Shown here: in pieces, positions 32,349-40,856 of the stretch
Position numbering within the stretch: position 1 is the stretch's first letter
Layout of the letters: each line of letters begins with the position of its first letter
From: Actinopolymorpha rutila
GTDB lineage: Bacteria > Actinomycetota > Actinomycetes > Propionibacteriales > Actinopolymorphaceae
Direction: 5' to 3'
Assembly (NCBI RefSeq): GCF_013407855.1
Contig: NZ_JACBZH010000001.1
Span: 6,842,838-6,906,837, forward strand
Length of the DNA stretch: 64,000 nucleotides
Translations under genes and position numbers: made by a program
Notes under the pieces: model-generated
What the model was told of the DNA's origin: nothing
What the model saw: only the letters and a program-made list of their open reading frames with translations
Database searches by the model: none

Positions 32349-33305
32349 CTATACCTCCATAGCCCGACTGTCGAAGAGACTACTCACCGACTCACCGAGG
32401 TGGATCCGGCGGATCGCCTCGGCGAACAACGGCGCGATGGAGCGTACGGCCAGGTGGGGAAGGTTGTTGTCCGGTGCGAGCGGCACGGTGTTGGTGGTGA
32501 CGATCTCGTCGACGTCGTCCTGCACCGCGAGCCGCTGCACGGCCTTGCCGGTGAACAACCCGTGCGTGCAGGCGAGCACGATCCGGCGCACGCGCTGCTC
32601 GCGCAGCCGGTCGAGGAGTTCGACGATGGACCCGGCGGTGGCGATCTCGTCGTCCAGGACGATGACGTTCTTGCCCTCGACGTCACCGACGATCGCGTCG
32701 ATGACCACGCGCTCGTCGCTGAGCCGCTGCTTGCTGCCCGCGGCGACCGGGAGGTTGAGCAGTCGCGCGAACTGCGTTGCGGCCTTGGCGTTTCCGAGGT
32801 CTGGCGACACCACGACGGTGTTGCTCAGGTCGCGTCCGGCGAAGTGCTTGGCGAGTTCGTTGATGGCGTTGAGGTGGTCGACCGGGATGTTGAAGAAGCC
32901 GTGCACCTGCGGTGCGTGCAGCGCCATCGTCAGCACCCGGCTGGCGCCCGCGGTGGCCAGCAGGTCGGCCACCAGCCGGCCGCCGATGGAGATCCGCGGC
33001 TGGTCCTTCTTGTCCGAACGCGCGTAGGCGTAGTGCGGGATCACCGCGGTGATCTGCGCTGCGGACGCGCCACGCGCCGCGTCCAGCATGAGCAGCAGCT
33101 CCATGAGGTTCTCCTGCACGGGAGGAACCAGAGGCTGCACGAGGTAGATGTCGCGTTGCCGGCAGTTGGCCCGCAGCTGGACCTGCAGGCAGTCGTTGCT
33201 GAACCGCTGGATGTGGGCCTCGGACAGTTCGACGCCGAGTTCGGCGCAGATCTCCTCGGCCAGCCTGGGGTGTGCGCTTCCGCTGAAAACGCCGATCTGA
33301 CGCAT
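32349..33305 (-). CDS. prs: Divergent ribose-phosphate pyrophosphokinase (PRPP synthetase paralogue)
   Basis: A 318-aa Prs-family enzyme that would make PRPP from ribose-5-phosphate and ATP. It has the PRPP site as VIVLDDEIATAGSIVELLDR, VVVSPDLGNAKAATQFARLL, and the flexible-loop region KQRLSDERVVIDAIVGDVEGK. The loop DKKDQPRISIGGRLVADLLA replaces the canonical DKKHRGREPISARLVADL, losing the Arg-Glu of GREPIS. Length is normal. It is the first gene of an operon with an S51 peptidase and a NUDIX hydrolase. I infer a second, specialised copy, since housekeeping prs is normally beside glmU or rplY. ATG 33305. Confidence 0.87.
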   Translation of the reverse strand: MRQIGVFSGSAHPRLAEEICAELGVELSEAHIQRFSNDCLQVQLRANCRQRDIYLVQPLVPPVQENLMELLLMLDAARGASAAQITAVIPHYAYARSDKKDQPRISIGGRLVADLLATAGASRVLTMALHAPQVHGFFNIPVDHLNAINELAKHFAGRDLSNTVVVSPDLGNAKAATQFARLLNLPVAAGSKQRLSDERVVIDAIVGDVEGKNVIVLDDEIATAGSIVELLDRLREQRVRRIVLACTHGLFTGKAVQRLAVQDDVDEIVTTNTVPLAPDNNLPHLAVRSIAPLFAEAIRRIHLGESVSSLFDSRAMEV

Positions 33306-33767
33306 GGTGGGTGAGCCAATCGTGACCGGTGGGCAGGGCGGGCGGTGACGACGGACCTCAGGGTAGCCCGCTTCGCTTGGCGTACGCCCACGCGCCGGGT
33401 CGCACGGGACTTCGCAACGCGCTTCGCGAACGGCGCGCGAAACCCCGACCTCGTACTCGGCGAGCTGGGCGCCGGCCGGAGCGACGTCGTACGTTTCACG
33501 GGCGGTGCCGAGCCGGTCGACGACCTGGGCGTCGACCTTCCACCACGCGAGCCGCGGAGGTGACCCGCGTCACACCGCTGTCCCGCTTGTGCGTTTCGCT
33601 CGCCTCGGCGCACCATGGTCGCCCTGAAGTTACTGGCAGGTAGCCAACGAAGTTACCGGCAGGTAGCATCGGCCTTACGGCCCTGGTCAAGCCCGCCCGC
33701 GACCGCCCCGCCGACCTCCCGCCTGCGTCCGGTAGCACCCGGCCCCCCGTCCGAAGGAGCGCGCCCG
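33306..33767. other. 462-bp divergent intergenic region
   Basis: This region separates prs (minus) from the acyl-CoA dehydrogenase (plus). I see no convincing gene. A 72-codon GTG frame at 33345-33563 has coding-like GC3 but no recognisable domain. The clear element is the 19-bp direct repeat at 33626-33667. Confidence 0.5.
33626..33667. promoter_or_regulatory. Tandem operator-like repeat upstream of acyl-CoA dehydrogenase
   Basis: GAAGTTACTGGCAGGTAGC (33626-33644) and GAAGTTACCGGCAGGTAGC (33649-33667) are 19-bp repeats with one difference and a 23-bp period. Each has a small palindrome, TACC-GGCA-GGTA in the second copy, typical of TetR-type sites. Their spacing is about two helical turns. 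They end about 100 nt before the dehydrogenase start. Confidence 0.65.
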
Positions 33768-35657
33768 ATGAGCCACTACAGGAGCAACCTCCGCGACCTC
33801 GAGTTCACGCTCTTCGACGTGCTCGGCCGCGACGAGGCGCTCGGCTCCGGTCCGTACGCCGAGATCGACGTCGACACCGCGCACAGCATCCTCGGCGAGG
33901 TCGACCGGCTGGCCCGCGAGGAGGTGGCCGCGTCGTTCGTCGACGGCGACCGCTTCCCGCCGGTCTACGACCGCGACGCCCGCACGGTGCGGGTGGGCGA
34001 GCCGCTCAAGGACAGCTTCCGCGCCTGGATGGACGCGGAGTGGTGGCGGCTGGAGATTCCCCCGGAACTCGGCGGCCAGCCCTGCCCGCCCTCCCTGCGC
34101 TGGGCGGTGTCCGAGCTCGTCCTCGGCGCGAACCCAGCGTTGTTCATGTACTGCAGCGGCCCCCGCTTCGCCGGTGTCGTCACCCGTAACGGCACACCGT
34201 CCCAGCAGCGGCTGGCCGAGCTGATGATCGAACGCCGGTGGGCGGCCACCATGGTGCTCACCGAGCCGGACGCGGGTTCCGACGTCGGCGCCGGCCGCAC
34301 CCGCGCGCTTCTGCAGGCCGACGGGACCTGGCACCTGGAGGGCGTGAAGCGGTTCATCACCAGCGGCGAACACGACCTGACCGAGAACATCGTCCACTTC
34401 GTGCTAGCCCGGCCGGTGGGCGTCGAGGGCGCGGGCGGCCCGGGCACCAAGGGCCTGTCGCTGTTCCTCGTCCCCAAGTTCCACGTCGACCTGGAGACCG
34501 GTGAGCTCCGCGGCCGCAACGGCGTACACGCCACCAACGTCGAGCACAAGATGGGCCTGAAGGTGTCCACCACCTGCGAGCTCACCTTCGGCGAGGGCGA
34601 GCCGGCGGTCGGCTACCTGCTCGGCGACGTGCACGACGGCATCCGGCAGATGTTCCAGGTGATCGAGTACGCCCGGATGCTGGTCGGCACCAAGGCGATC
34701 GCCACCCTGTCGACGGGCTACCTGAACGCGCTGGAGTACGCCAAGGAGCGTGTCCAGGGCGCCGATCTCACCCGGATGACCGACAAGACCGCGCCCCGGG
34801 TGACCATCACCCACCACCCCGACGTACGCCGCTCGCTGCTCACCCAGAAGGCGTACGCCGAGGGAATGCGTGCGCTGCTGCTCTACACCGCGTCGGTGCA
34901 GGACGTCGTGGAGGCGGGCGAGTTCGCCGGGCGGCACGGGGACGAGGAGCGTTCCGCGGCCGGGCTCAACGACCTGCTGCTGCCGGTGGTCAAGGGCTAC
35001 GGCTCCGAACGCGCGTGGACGCTGCTCGGCTCGGAGTCGCTGCAGACGTTCGGCGGCTCCGGCTTCCTGCAGGACTACCCGATCGAGCAGTACGTCCGCG
35101 ACGCCAAGATCGACACGTTGTACGAGGGCACGACCGCGATCCAGGGCCAGGACCTGTTCTTCCGCAAGATCGTCCGCGACCAGGGGCAGGCGTGGGGCCG
35201 GCTCGCCGGGGAGATCCAGACGTTCGTGAAGTCCGGCGCGGGCAACGGCGCGCTCGACGCCGAGCGTGGCCTGCTCGGCAAGGCTCTCGAGGACGTGCAG
35301 GGCATCCTCACCGCGATGGTGGGCTACCTGCACAGCTCCCAGCCGCAGGCGCCCGGCGGCGACCCCGCCAACCTCTACAAGATCGGCCAGAACACCACCC
35401 GGCTGCTGCTGGCCGTCGGTGACCTGGTGTGCGGCTGGCTGCTGCTGCGCAAGGCCGAGGTCGCGCTGGCCCGGCTGGGCGGCGAGCACGGTGAGCACCG
35501 CGCCGAGCCGCGTCCGGAGGACCGGGCGTTCTACGAGGGCAAGATCGCGGCCGCCCGGTGGTTCTGTGCGCAGGTGCTGCCGAAGGTGACCGCCGAGCGG
35601 GCGATCGCCGAGGCCGCAGACAACGATCTGATGGAGCTGTCCGAGTCGGCCTTCTAG
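33768..35657 (+). CDS. Acyl-CoA dehydrogenase, long form
   Basis: A 629-aa flavoenzyme of the acyl-CoA dehydrogenase superfamily, longer than the usual 380-400 aa because of an N-terminal extension and a C-terminal four-helix domain (about 470-629), the form seen in FadE5-like and other actinobacterial enzymes. FAD and substrate loops are MVLTEPDAGSDVGAGRTRAL and VEGVKRFITSGEHD-type segments. The catalytic Glu is likely in DTLYEGTTAIQGQDLFFRKI. ATG 33768 has AAGGAG 8 nt upstream. It oxidises acyl-CoA to trans-2-enoyl-CoA in fatty-acid breakdown. The tandem repeat upstream suggests TetR-type control. Confidence 0.9.
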   Translation: MSHYRSNLRDLEFTLFDVLGRDEALGSGPYAEIDVDTAHSILGEVDRLAREEVAASFVDGDRFPPVYDRDARTVRVGEPLKDSFRAWMDAEWWRLEIPPELGGQPCPPSLRWAVSELVLGANPALFMYCSGPRFAGVVTRNGTPSQQRLAELMIERRWAATMVLTEPDAGSDVGAGRTRALLQADGTWHLEGVKRFITSGEHDLTENIVHFVLARPVGVEGAGGPGTKGLSLFLVPKFHVDLETGELRGRNGVHATNVEHKMGLKVSTTCELTFGEGEPAVGYLLGDVHDGIRQMFQVIEYARMLVGTKAIATLSTGYLNALEYAKERVQGADLTRMTDKTAPRVTITHHPDVRRSLLTQKAYAEGMRALLLYTASVQDVVEAGEFAGRHGDEERSAAGLNDLLLPVVKGYGSERAWTLLGSESLQTFGGSGFLQDYPIEQYVRDAKIDTLYEGTTAIQGQDLFFRKIVRDQGQAWGRLAGEIQTFVKSGAGNGALDAERGLLGKALEDVQGILTAMVGYLHSSQPQAPGGDPANLYKIGQNTTRLLLAVGDLVCGWLLLRKAEVALARLGGEHGEHRAEPRPEDRAFYEGKIAAARWFCAQVLPKVTAERAIAEAADNDLMELSESAF

Positions 35658-35721
35658 ACCGGCCCTGATCGCCCTACTCTGGCCTGACCGACGCACACCG
35701 CGAGGTGTCCGTCGCAGATAC

Positions 35722-35768
35722 CTCGGGCCGGGTTGACGGCTACCCCCCAACCGTCGACCCGGCCCGAG
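35722..35768. terminator. Strong bidirectional terminator hairpin
   Basis: CTCGGGCCGGGTTGACGG (35722-35739) pairs with CCGTCGACCCGGCCCGAG (35751-35768): 18 bp with one G:U wobble and an 11-nt loop. It lies between the convergent acyl-CoA dehydrogenase and LLM oxidoreductase genes. Confidence 0.85.
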
Positions 35769-35779
35769 TCATGCCTACG

Positions 35780-36745
35780 TCAGAAGCTGAAGCGGGCCAG
35801 CGTTTCTGCGGCGAGGCGGACGTTGTCCACCTCGTGCGCGTCCATCATGTTGAACAACAACCCGTCCAGCCCGGCGTCGACGTGCGCCTGCACCTGCTCC
35901 AGCACCTGGTCGGGGCTGCCGGCGACGAGCATCGCCCGCACCTGCTCCTCGGGGAAGCCGGTCGCGGCGCGAATCTGCTCGACCTTCCTGTCCGCCTCCG
36001 CCGCGGTCGGCGCGATCACCATCGTGCACAGCTTGGTCTTGGTGATCTCGGCCGGGTCGCGGCCGACGTCGGCGCAGTGGCGCTCCAGCACGTCCAGCTT
36101 GTGCCGGACCGTGGCCAGGTCGCCGAAGATGTTGGACGCGTCGCCGTACTCCGCGACCAGTCGCAACGTGCGCTTCTCGCCGCTGCCGCCGATCATCACC
36201 GGCGGGCCGCCCGGCGTCACCGGCCGGGGAACGTTGAACGCCTCGTTGATCTGGTAGTACTTCCCGGAGAAGCTCGGCGTGTCCTCGGTGAACATCGCCC
36301 GGCAGATCCGCAGCGCCTCCTCCAGCCGGTCCATCCGCTCGCGGGTGGACGGGAACTCGAAGCCGTAGCCGCGGTGCTCGCTCTCGTTCCAGGCCGCGCC
36401 GATGCCGAGGATCGCCCGCCCCGCGGAGATGACGTCCAGCGTGGTGACGGTCTTGGCGAGCAGGGCGGGGTTGCGGTAGGTCACGCCGGTGACCATGGTG
36501 CCGAGCCTGACCCGGGAGGTCCGCGCGGCGAGTGCCGACAGCAGGCTGTACGCCTCGAACATCGGCTCGTCCTCGGTGCCGAGTCCGGGCAGTTGGTAGA
36601 AGTGGTCCATCACCCACACCGAGTCGAAGCCGCCGGACTCCTCCGCGGTGGTGGCGATGGCGGCGATCCGCTCGAACAGCTCCGCGTCGGGTACGCCGGG
36701 ATAGGTGAAACGTGGGATCTGCAAACCGAAACGCGTGACAGCCAC
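35780..36745 (-). CDS. LLM class F420-dependent oxidoreductase
   Basis: A 321-aa luciferase-like TIM-barrel protein. It starts MAVTRFGLQIPRFTYPGVPD. FDSVWVMDHFYQLPGLGTED is the typical strand with the cofactor-side Asp-His. TLDVISAGRAILGIGAAWNE and PPVMIGGSGEKRTLRLVAEY are the family signatures. It belongs to the F420 subgroup abundant in mycobacteria and relatives; F420 use is inferred. GTG 36745 has AAGGAG 8 nt upstream. Substrate unknown. Distinct from the shorter LLM protein at 21756. Confidence 0.9.
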   Translation of the reverse strand: MAVTRFGLQIPRFTYPGVPDAELFERIAAIATTAEESGGFDSVWVMDHFYQLPGLGTEDEPMFEAYSLLSALAARTSRVRLGTMVTGVTYRNPALLAKTVTTLDVISAGRAILGIGAAWNESEHRGYGFEFPSTRERMDRLEEALRICRAMFTEDTPSFSGKYYQINEAFNVPRPVTPGGPPVMIGGSGEKRTLRLVAEYGDASNIFGDLATVRHKLDVLERHCADVGRDPAEITKTKLCTMVIAPTAAEADRKVEQIRAATGFPEEQVRAMLVAGSPDQVLEQVQAHVDAGLDGLLFNMMDAHEVDNVRLAAETLARFSF

Positions 36746-36850
36746 CGGCTGGTCTCCTTCCCCTGTGGCCTCGTCGCCTGTGACGCATGCCTCTGGTCAC
36801 CCTATGCGCGCATTCGGCTCCCGCTCCCACGTAGGACTTCGAAACACGCA

Positions 36851-39211
36851 CTAAGGACGGGACACCCGGAAGTAGTCGAACACCGAGGTGGCCGGGCCGT
36901 ACTTCTGCGTCGTCGCCGGCGTCGACGCCTGCGACACCAGGCCGACCCGCGGGTTGGCGTCCGCCGGCAGCGTCCACGTCAGCCCCCACGTCCAGTGGGT
37001 GCCGTCGGTGCTGGACGCCGCGCGGTAGTGGTGTTCGCCGGTACGCGGGTCGAGCGTGTGCGCCAGCCGCAGCCACGTCGTGTCGGCCGGCGCCCCGATC
37101 AGCCCGCCGCCCCAGGACCGGCGTCCCTGGAACACCGTCTCCTTGCCGAACTCCACGATCCGGGTCGGCCCGACGGCCACCACGTCCAGCCGCAGGAACT
37201 CGTCGTCCCCGGCGTACACGATCAGGCCGGCCTGCTGGAAGTTGCGTTCGACGTCCTCGCCCAGGTCGATGTTCAGCTTCGTCTGCACGGTGTAGTCGCC
37301 GTCGGGCATCGACCGCAGCAACAGGCCGGGCTTGCCGTCGCCGACCAGGTCGCCGGTCTGCGTCGGCCAGCGCAGCGCGCCGTCGCTCACCTGCGCCTTC
37401 GGGTCCGGCCGCACCCACGTCCAGCTGTCGCCGAGCGCGCCGTCGAACTCGTCGGAGTACGCCGGGTCGACCGCCCCCGGCTCCGGCGTGGGAACGGTGC
37501 GGGTCACCGGCGTGTAGAGCCGGCCCGCGGCGAAGTTGTCCGCCTCGCCGGTGCCGTCGGACACCAGGCCGGCCCGCCCGGGCCGGTCCAGCCCGGCCGG
37601 CAGGTCCAGGCGTGCGGTCGCCCACGGGTCGCCGAGCCGAGCGTCGGTGATGTCGGCGGTCGCGGTGGTCCCTCGTACCTCCAGGGCGAGGACGTGCCAG
37701 GCGGAGGTGTCGAACCCGGCCGGCAGGGAGACCGCCGTACGCCGGACCTGTCCGCCGAGCCGCGCCTCGATCCGAACCTGCCGGGCGCCCGCGTCCAGCA
37801 CCGCGCGCACCCCGGACCCGTCGGGGGCTGCCCGGCCGAGCACCCCCACCGTGCCGTCGCCCGGTGCGCGGACGTCCGCCTCCACCCGTACGTCGGACTG
37901 GGAGATCGTCCGCCGGGTCAGCGCCGTGGTCGTGCCGGCAAGCCGCGCGAACCGGCCCGAGTCGGAGGTCTGGTCGGGGCCGGTGACGTTCATCGCGCCG
38001 TCGACCACGGTGAACGCCGAGCCGGTCGCCGCCGGGTCCTCGAACCGGTCGTCCACCGCACCCCGCACCACCGGCGCGGGCTGCGGATCCTCCGACGCGC
38101 CCAGCCCGGCACGGACGATCGGCCAGCCGTCGATCCAGTCCATCCGGTCGAGGTTCATCGGCCGCATGGTGAAGCCGGGCGAGACGTCCAGCCAGGGGTC
38201 GTTCCGGTCGATCGCGTGGTAGGCCATGTACGTCTGCCCGCTCACGTCGAGCGCGGCGGAGTGATGCCCGGTGCCGATCCACTTGTTGCCGTTGGGCGCG
38301 ATGACGGGGGTGCCGCCGGCCCGGCTGGCCAGCAGCGGCTTGCCCAGCTTGTCGACGAACGGGCCCATCGGGCTGCGGGAACGCCCGGCGAACACCGAGT
38401 AGCCGGTGGTGGGGCCGGCGCAGCAGTTCGCCGAGGAGCCGAACAGGTAGTACCACCCGTCGCGTTCCATCACGTTCGGTCCCTCGTAGCGGGACGCCGC
38501 GACGTGCACCGGTTCGCTCACCGCGCGCTTCCCGTCCGCGGACAGCTTCACCACCCAGATCCCGGTGCCGAAGCCGCCGTAGTAGAGGTAGTGCGTGCCG
38601 GTGCTGTCGGTGAACATCGCCGGGTCGATCACCGTGTCGTACCCACCGCCGACCGGCTTGGCCGGGATCAGCGGCTGGTCGGACGGCGTCCACGGGCCGG
38701 CCGGGGTGGGCGCGGTGGCTACGCCGATCGCCGGGTCGAAACCCTGCGTGCTCGTCGTGGTGTCGGGGACGGTGAAGTAGAGCAGGTACTTCCCGTTGAG
38801 GTAGCGGATGTCGGGTGCCCAGAAGCCGGTGGTCGCGGTGGCCCAGGTCGGCCGGCGGCCCTCGGGGAACACGTCGCCGACCTTGCGCCAGTGCACCAGG
38901 TCAGGCGAGGTGGCGATCTTGTACGACGAACCCGTCTTGCCCGTCTCGTCGTACGGACCGCCGGTGGCGTAGGCGTACCACTGACCGTCCTTGCCCCGCA
39001 TCACCGCCGGATCGGGAAAGTCGATGGAGTAGCCGCGGGTCACGTAGTTGGTGTAGGTCTCCTGCTGCGCGTCCGCCGGCCTGCTGGCGTTCGCCGGGGC
39101 CGGCGCGGCGGCGAGGGCCAGCGCCGCCAGGGTGCCACCGAGCACACCGGTCAGCGCTGCGCGGACGGGTCGGATCTGCTGGAACTGCCGGAACTGCCGG
39201 AACGGCTTCAT
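36851..39211 (-). CDS. Secreted GH43 family glycosidase with C-terminal lectin-like domains
   Basis: A 786-aa exported glycoside hydrolase. Signal peptide residues 1-42 end near ANA. The GH43 five-bladed propeller shows the catalytic base Asp67 in DFPDPAV, the pKa modulator Asp196 in YDTVIDP and the acid Glu243 in SRYEGPNV. Two concanavalin-like beta-sandwiches follow (about 390-570 and 590-786, the last with YSDEFDGALGDSWTWVRPDP). Likely arabinanase or arabinofuranosidase/xylosidase acting on plant polysaccharide outside the cell. A 9-bp repeat encodes FRQFRQF in the N-region. ATG 39211 has GAAGGAG upstream. An inverted repeat and promoter lie at 39261-39329. Confidence 0.88.
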   Translation of the reverse strand: MKPFRQFRQFQQIRPVRAALTGVLGGTLAALALAAAPAPANASRPADAQQETYTNYVTRGYSIDFPDPAVMRGKDGQWYAYATGGPYDETGKTGSSYKIATSPDLVHWRKVGDVFPEGRRPTWATATTGFWAPDIRYLNGKYLLYFTVPDTTTSTQGFDPAIGVATAPTPAGPWTPSDQPLIPAKPVGGGYDTVIDPAMFTDSTGTHYLYYGGFGTGIWVVKLSADGKRAVSEPVHVAASRYEGPNVMERDGWYYLFGSSANCCAGPTTGYSVFAGRSRSPMGPFVDKLGKPLLASRAGGTPVIAPNGNKWIGTGHHSAALDVSGQTYMAYHAIDRNDPWLDVSPGFTMRPMNLDRMDWIDGWPIVRAGLGASEDPQPAPVVRGAVDDRFEDPAATGSAFTVVDGAMNVTGPDQTSDSGRFARLAGTTTALTRRTISQSDVRVEADVRAPGDGTVGVLGRAAPDGSGVRAVLDAGARQVRIEARLGGQVRRTAVSLPAGFDTSAWHVLALEVRGTTATADITDARLGDPWATARLDLPAGLDRPGRAGLVSDGTGEADNFAAGRLYTPVTRTVPTPEPGAVDPAYSDEFDGALGDSWTWVRPDPKAQVSDGALRWPTQTGDLVGDGKPGLLLRSMPDGDYTVQTKLNIDLGEDVERNFQQAGLIVYAGDDEFLRLDVVAVGPTRIVEFGKETVFQGRRSWGGGLIGAPADTTWLRLAHTLDPRTGEHHYRAASSTDGTHWTWGLTWTLPADANPRVGLVSQASTPATTQKYGPATSVFDYFRVSRP

Positions 39212-39260
39212 CGGGCTCCTTCGGGTTCCGCGGGGTCGCAACCACCACGGCTACGTGGGG

Positions 39261-39288
39261 CACATCGGGGTACGACATGCCCGATGTG
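39261..39288. promoter_or_regulatory. 9-bp inverted repeat upstream of the GH43 gene
   Basis: CACATCGGG (39261-39269) and CCCGATGTG (39280-39288) are perfect inverted arms with a 10-nt spacer. The repeat lies between the GH43 promoter and start codon, about 13-40 nt after the predicted start of transcription, where a repressor would block elongation. Confidence 0.65.
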
Positions 39289-39300
39289 TCCGTTCCGACG

Positions 39301-39329
39301 TGTCTAGGCGCGCCGGCCAACGTTGTAAA
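39301..39329 (-). promoter_or_regulatory. Predicted GH43 promoter
   Basis: Minus-strand TTTACA (39329-39324) and TAGACA (39306-39301) are separated by 17 nt. An AACGTT palindrome (39319-39324) overlaps the -35 edge. Confidence 0.5.
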
Positions 39330-39442
39330 CCCCGGCTGGCCGGGTCCGGCCGGGCGGCGCACGCTTGCCGGGCGCGTCAGGATGGAGACCAGGTCGGCCG
39401 CCCGTCCGCGTTCGACCGTCAGCGTTCTGCGAAGGAGTGCCC

Positions 39443-40819
39443 ATGCCGATCGCCACCGTCAATCCCGCCACCGGCGAGACCCTGGAGGAGTTCACCGCCC
39501 AGTCACCGGACGAGGTCGACCGCCGGCTCGCGGGTGCCGCGGAGGCGTTCCGGGCGCTGCGGCGGACGACGTTCGAGACCCGCGCGGAGTGGATGCGGGC
39601 AGCCGCGGACGTCCTGGAGCGGGAGACCGACCGCGTCGCGGCCACCATGACCACCGAGATGGGCAAGACGATCGGCGCGGCGAAGGCCGAGGCGACCAAG
39701 TGCGTGCGCGGAATGCGCTACTACGCCGACAACGCCGAGCGGCTGCTGGCCGACGAGCCGTACGCCCACCCGGACAAGGTCGGCGCTTCCAGCGCGTACG
39801 TCACGTACCAGCCGCTGGGGCCGATCCTCGCCGTGATGCCGTGGAACTTCCCGCTGTGGCAGGTGATCCGGTTCGCCGCGCCGGCACTGATGGCGGGCAA
39901 CACCGGGTTGCTCAAGCACGCGTCGAACGTCCCGCGCACCGCGTTGTACCTCGACACGCTGTTCACCCGCGGCGGCTTCCCCGAGGGCAGCTTCGCCACC
40001 CTGCTGATCGGCTCGTCCGACGTCGAGCAGGTGCTGACCGACCCGCGGGTCCGGGCGGCGACGCTCACCGGCAGCGAGCCGGCCGGCCGTTCGGTCGCCG
40101 AGGTCGCGGGCAGGCACATCAAGAAGACCGTGCTGGAGCTCGGCGGCTCCGACCCGTTCGTGGTGATGCCCTCGGCCGAGCTGGACCGGGCGGCGAAGGT
40201 CGCCACCACCGCGCGCAGCCAGAACAACGGCCAGAGCTGCATCGCGGCGAAGCGGTTCATCGTGCACGAGGACTGCTACGACGAGTTCGCCGAACGCTTC
40301 GTCGCCGCGATGGCCGCGCTGAAGGTCGGCGACCCGATGGACGAGGAGACCGAGGTGGGCCCGCTGGCCACCGAGTCCGGCCGCGACGACGTCGAGCAGC
40401 TGGTCGCGGACGCGGTGGGCAAGGGCGCGAAGGTGCTCTGCGGCGGCGACACCCCCGACCGCCCGGGCTGGTGGTACCCACCGACGGTGCTCGCCGGCAT
40501 CACCCCGTCGATGCGGATGTACGCCGAGGAGGTGTTCGGCCCGGTCGCCCAGCTCTACCGCGTCGGGTCGCTCGCCGAGGCGATCGAGCTTGCCAACGTC
40601 ACGTCGTTCGGTCTCGGTGCGAACGCCTGGACCCGCGACGGCGACGAGCAGGCGGCGTTCGTCCGTGACCTGGAGGCCGGGATGGTGACGATCAACGGCA
40701 TGGTCACCTCCTACCCCGAGCTGCCGTTCGGCGGCGTGAAGAACTCCGGCTACGGCCGGGAGCTGGGCGCCCCGGGGCCGAAGGAGTTCTGCAACGCCAA
40801 GACGGTCTGGGTCGCCTGA
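39443..40819 (+). CDS. gabD: Succinate-semialdehyde dehydrogenase, NADP-type
   Basis: A 458-aa aldehyde dehydrogenase. Catalytic Cys266 is in QNNGQSCIAAKRF and the general base Glu232 in VLELGGSDP. VMPWNFPLWQVIRFAAPALM and LTGSEPAGRSVAEVAGRHIK shape the cofactor pocket. The sequence fits the compact, NADP-preferring GabD/Sad group that oxidises succinic semialdehyde to succinate in GABA breakdown. ATG 39443 has GAAGGAG 7 nt upstream. Divergent from GH43 with a shared 230-bp region. A 10-bp repeat overlaps the stop codon. Confidence 0.9.
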   Translation: MPIATVNPATGETLEEFTAQSPDEVDRRLAGAAEAFRALRRTTFETRAEWMRAAADVLERETDRVAATMTTEMGKTIGAAKAEATKCVRGMRYYADNAERLLADEPYAHPDKVGASSAYVTYQPLGPILAVMPWNFPLWQVIRFAAPALMAGNTGLLKHASNVPRTALYLDTLFTRGGFPEGSFATLLIGSSDVEQVLTDPRVRAATLTGSEPAGRSVAEVAGRHIKKTVLELGGSDPFVVMPSAELDRAAKVATTARSQNNGQSCIAAKRFIVHEDCYDEFAERFVAAMAALKVGDPMDEETEVGPLATESGRDDVEQLVADAVGKGAKVLCGGDTPDRPGWWYPPTVLAGITPSMRMYAEEVFGPVAQLYRVGSLAEAIELANVTSFGLGANAWTRDGDEQAAFVRDLEAGMVTINGMVTSYPELPFGGVKNSGYGRELGAPGPKEFCNAKTVWVA

Positions 40820-40849
40820 GGTCGGCCGAGGTCGGCTGAGGTCGCCGCG
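40811..40849. repeat. 10-bp tandem repeat x3-4 across a stop codon
   Basis: GTCGCCTGAG, GTCGGCCGAG, GTCGGCTGAG and GTCGCCGCG follow each other in register from 40811. The first unit contains the TGA (40817-40819) of the dehydrogenase gene. Confidence 0.75.
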
Positions 40850-40856
40850 TTGCCGC

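Noticed and set aside
33345..33563. 72-codon GTG-started frame upstream of the acyl-CoA dehydrogenase
   Set aside because: GC3 is coding-like but there is no domain, no good initiation signal and no conserved motif. I described it only under the intergenic region.
35705..39307. Very long open frame on the plus strand opposite the LLM and GH43 genes
   Set aside because: It is antisense to two well-supported genes, has Arg/Pro/Gly-rich composition typical of out-of-frame GC-rich DNA, and matches no family.
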